A DNA stretch of 6,342 nucleotides from positions 1 through 6,342 of the forward strand of contig JBKBIP010000073.1 of the NCBI GenBank assembly GCA_046297495.1, written 5' to 3'. Within the stretch, counting starts at the first letter, position 1. Each line of letters starts with the position of its first letter. The notes beneath the pieces were generated by a model. It made no database searches. It saw only the letters and a list, made by a program, of their open reading frames with translations, and was not told the origin of the DNA. Source of the stretch: JBKBIP01 sp046297495. Its GTDB lineage: Bacteria > Planctomycetota > Planctomycetia > Gemmatales > Gemmataceae. The translations under genes were made by a program, and so were the position numbers. This document shows positions 5,564 to 6,342 of the stretch, piece by piece.

Positions 5564-5600
5564 GTGGTTGGAGTTTCCCCAACGGAAAAGGGCGTGGGCC

Positions 5601-5798
5601 ATGCCAAAGTTGAAGACCCATAAAGGCAGCAAGAAACGCATGAAAGTGACCGCCGGCGGCGGGGTCAAACGCCGGCAATGCGGCAAAAGCCACTTGCAGA
5701 GCCACAAGACCGGTAAACGCAAACGCCAGCTGCGCCGCCCCGTGGTCGAAACTGGCGTCGTCGCCCGTAAATACAAGGAAATGATGGGCGAAGTGTGA
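5601..5798 (+). CDS. rpmI: 50S ribosomal protein L35
   Basis: L35 is a small basic protein of the large ribosomal subunit. The 65-residue product is of standard length and starts with the family signature MPKLKTHKGSKKR, followed by TAGGGVKRRQCGKSHLQSHK at 17-36 (bacterial L35 commonly has HLLTKKS-like sequence here) and a C-terminal LRRPVVE...VARKYKEMM. The ATG at 5601 is supported by AAGGG (5588-5592), 8 nt upstream, and by homology. The 167-nt gap from infC is long for this cluster and holds the attenuator. rplT follows after 110 nt. Confidence 0.96.
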   Translation: MPKLKTHKGSKKRMKVTAGGGVKRRQCGKSHLQSHKTGKRKRQLRRPVVETGVVARKYKEMMGEV

Positions 5799-5820
5799 AT
5801 GAACCGTAGTGTTTCCTTGA

Positions 5821-5871
5821 GATTCATCGGTTCGCGCAGGGAAGCGGCAGGCGGGCGCGAAGCGATCCATC
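5821..5871. repeat. Imperfect inverted repeat, element B (relative of element A), between rpmI and rplT
   Basis: TTCGCGC (5831-5837) pairs with GCGCGAA (5855-5861), and ATCG (5826-5829) with CGAT (5863-5866), around a G/G mismatch and a 17-nt loop. CTTGAG (5816-5821) and CTCAAG (5872-5877) extend the stem. The left arm GATTCATCGGTTCGCGC differs from element A at one position in 17, and the right arm at three in 17. The loop has no similarity. No T tract follows. Confidence 0.7.
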
Positions 5872-5908
5872 CTCAAGCATTGGTCAAAGATTTTCAGGAG
5901 CAATCACC

Positions 5909-6262
5909 ATGACGCGCGCACGCAGCGGCGTGCCCACCAAGCGGGGCCGAAAACGATTACGCCGGTTGACCAAGGGATTTCGTCTCAGCCGGCACAATTT
6001 GTATCGTCAATCGTTGGTCACGTTGATTCGGGCCGGCGTGTATGCCTTCCGCGACCGGCGGGCCAAGAAACGGCAATTTCGCCGACTGTGGATCGTCCGC
6101 ATCAACGCTGCTTGCCGGATGCGTGGCACGCGCTACAGCGAATTAATCGCCGGCTTGCAGCGGGCGCGGGTGGCCCTGGATCGCAAGACCCTGGCCGATC
6201 TCGCCGTGCATGATCCCGATGCCTTCACCAAGATCGTGGAATTCGCCCGCCAACCGGCGTAA
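5909..6262 (+). CDS. rplT: 50S ribosomal protein L20
   Basis: L20 binds 23S rRNA early in 50S assembly, and in E. coli and Bacillus it also represses its own operon by binding a leader RNA that mimics its rRNA site. The 117-residue product has normal length. Its basic N-terminal extension (MTRARSGVPTKRGRKRLRRL) ends in TKGFRLSRHNLYR at 21-33. The core signature is present: AFRDRRAKKRQFRRLW at 46-61, RINAACR at 64-70, GTRYSELIAGL at 73-83 and LDRKTLADLAV at 90-100. The start is supported by AGGAG (5896-5900), 8 nt upstream. A palindrome (element B) separates it from rpmI, so its translation is probably independent of rpmI. Confidence 0.97.
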   Translation: MTRARSGVPTKRGRKRLRRLTKGFRLSRHNLYRQSLVTLIRAGVYAFRDRRAKKRQFRRLWIVRINAACRMRGTRYSELIAGLQRARVALDRKTLADLAVHDPDAFTKIVEFARQPA

Positions 6263-6275
6263 GACCCCGAACCCC

Positions 6276-6300
6276 AAGCCGGTCCCTTGGGGACCGGCTT
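6276..6300 (+). terminator. rplT terminator hairpin
   Basis: AAGCCGGTCCC (6276-6286) pairs perfectly with GGGACCGGCTT (6290-6300), an 11-bp stem with a 3-nt loop, 13 nt after the rplT stop. The following tract is only CTTCCTT, a weak U tract. It should end the infC-rpmI-rplT transcript, though with uncertain efficiency. Confidence 0.7.
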
Positions 6301-6342
6301 CCTTGGGGACCGGCTTCCTTGGGGACCGGCTTCCTTGGGGAC
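6285..6342 (+). repeat. 16-bp tandem repeat overlapping the rplT terminator (continues past the window)
   Basis: The unit CCTTGGGGACCGGCTT occurs exactly at 6285-6300, 6301-6316 and 6317-6332, and the next ten bases (6333-6342) begin a fourth copy at the window edge. Copies are identical. The first copy is the loop and right arm of the terminator hairpin, and the left arm AAGCCGGTCCC is present only once. Confidence 0.95.

Noticed and set aside
5127..5903. Minus-strand reading frame opposite infC and rpmI
   Set aside because: It is antisense to clearly conserved ribosomal genes and has no recognisable motif.

Overview
The window looks like an ordinary stretch of chromosome from a GC-rich member of the Planctomycetota. 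No rRNA or marker phylogeny is available, so this rests on three things: a secreted Cys/Tyr-rich protein built from PVTSY repeats that resembles planctomycete YTV-type envelope proteins, a DUF3500 protein, and the loose gene spacing. I see no IS element, CRISPR array, tRNA or rRNA.

Layout. On the minus strand are a DUF3500 protein (running off the left edge) and, upstream of it, the transcription-cleavage factor greA. Across a 302-nt divergent region the plus strand begins with the thiol peroxidase tpx. It is followed by a perfect 17-bp inverted repeat and a 395-nt gap. Then comes the Cys/Tyr-rich repeat protein, which ends at a two-tier hairpin. Next is a signal-peptide-bearing PrxQ/BCP-type peroxiredoxin with its own sigma70-like promoter. 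The right third is the translation operon infC (IF3) - rpmI (L35) - rplT (L20), ending at a hairpin whose right arm is repeated in tandem to the window edge.

How the parts work together. Two peroxidases, one with no export signal (Tpx) and one exported (PrxQ), flank a cysteine-rich exported protein. This suggests, but does not show, an envelope thiol/redox connection. GreA and the infC cluster are housekeeping functions.

Most notable points. (1) infC has no ATG, GTG or TTG at its N-terminus; homology and a perfect Shine-Dalgarno place its start at an AUC codon, which fits IF3 autoregulation. (2) The infC-rpmI gap holds a strong intrinsic terminator with competing antiterminator pairings, behind a perfect TATAAT box. 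This is a candidate ribosomal-protein leader/attenuator, plausibly sensed by L20. (3) Two hairpins with nearly the same arms but unrelated loops, one after tpx and one between rpmI and rplT, look like members of a dispersed palindromic repeat family. (4) A 16-bp tandem repeat appears to have grown from the rplT terminator arm. Points 2-4 are inferences from base pairing read by eye.
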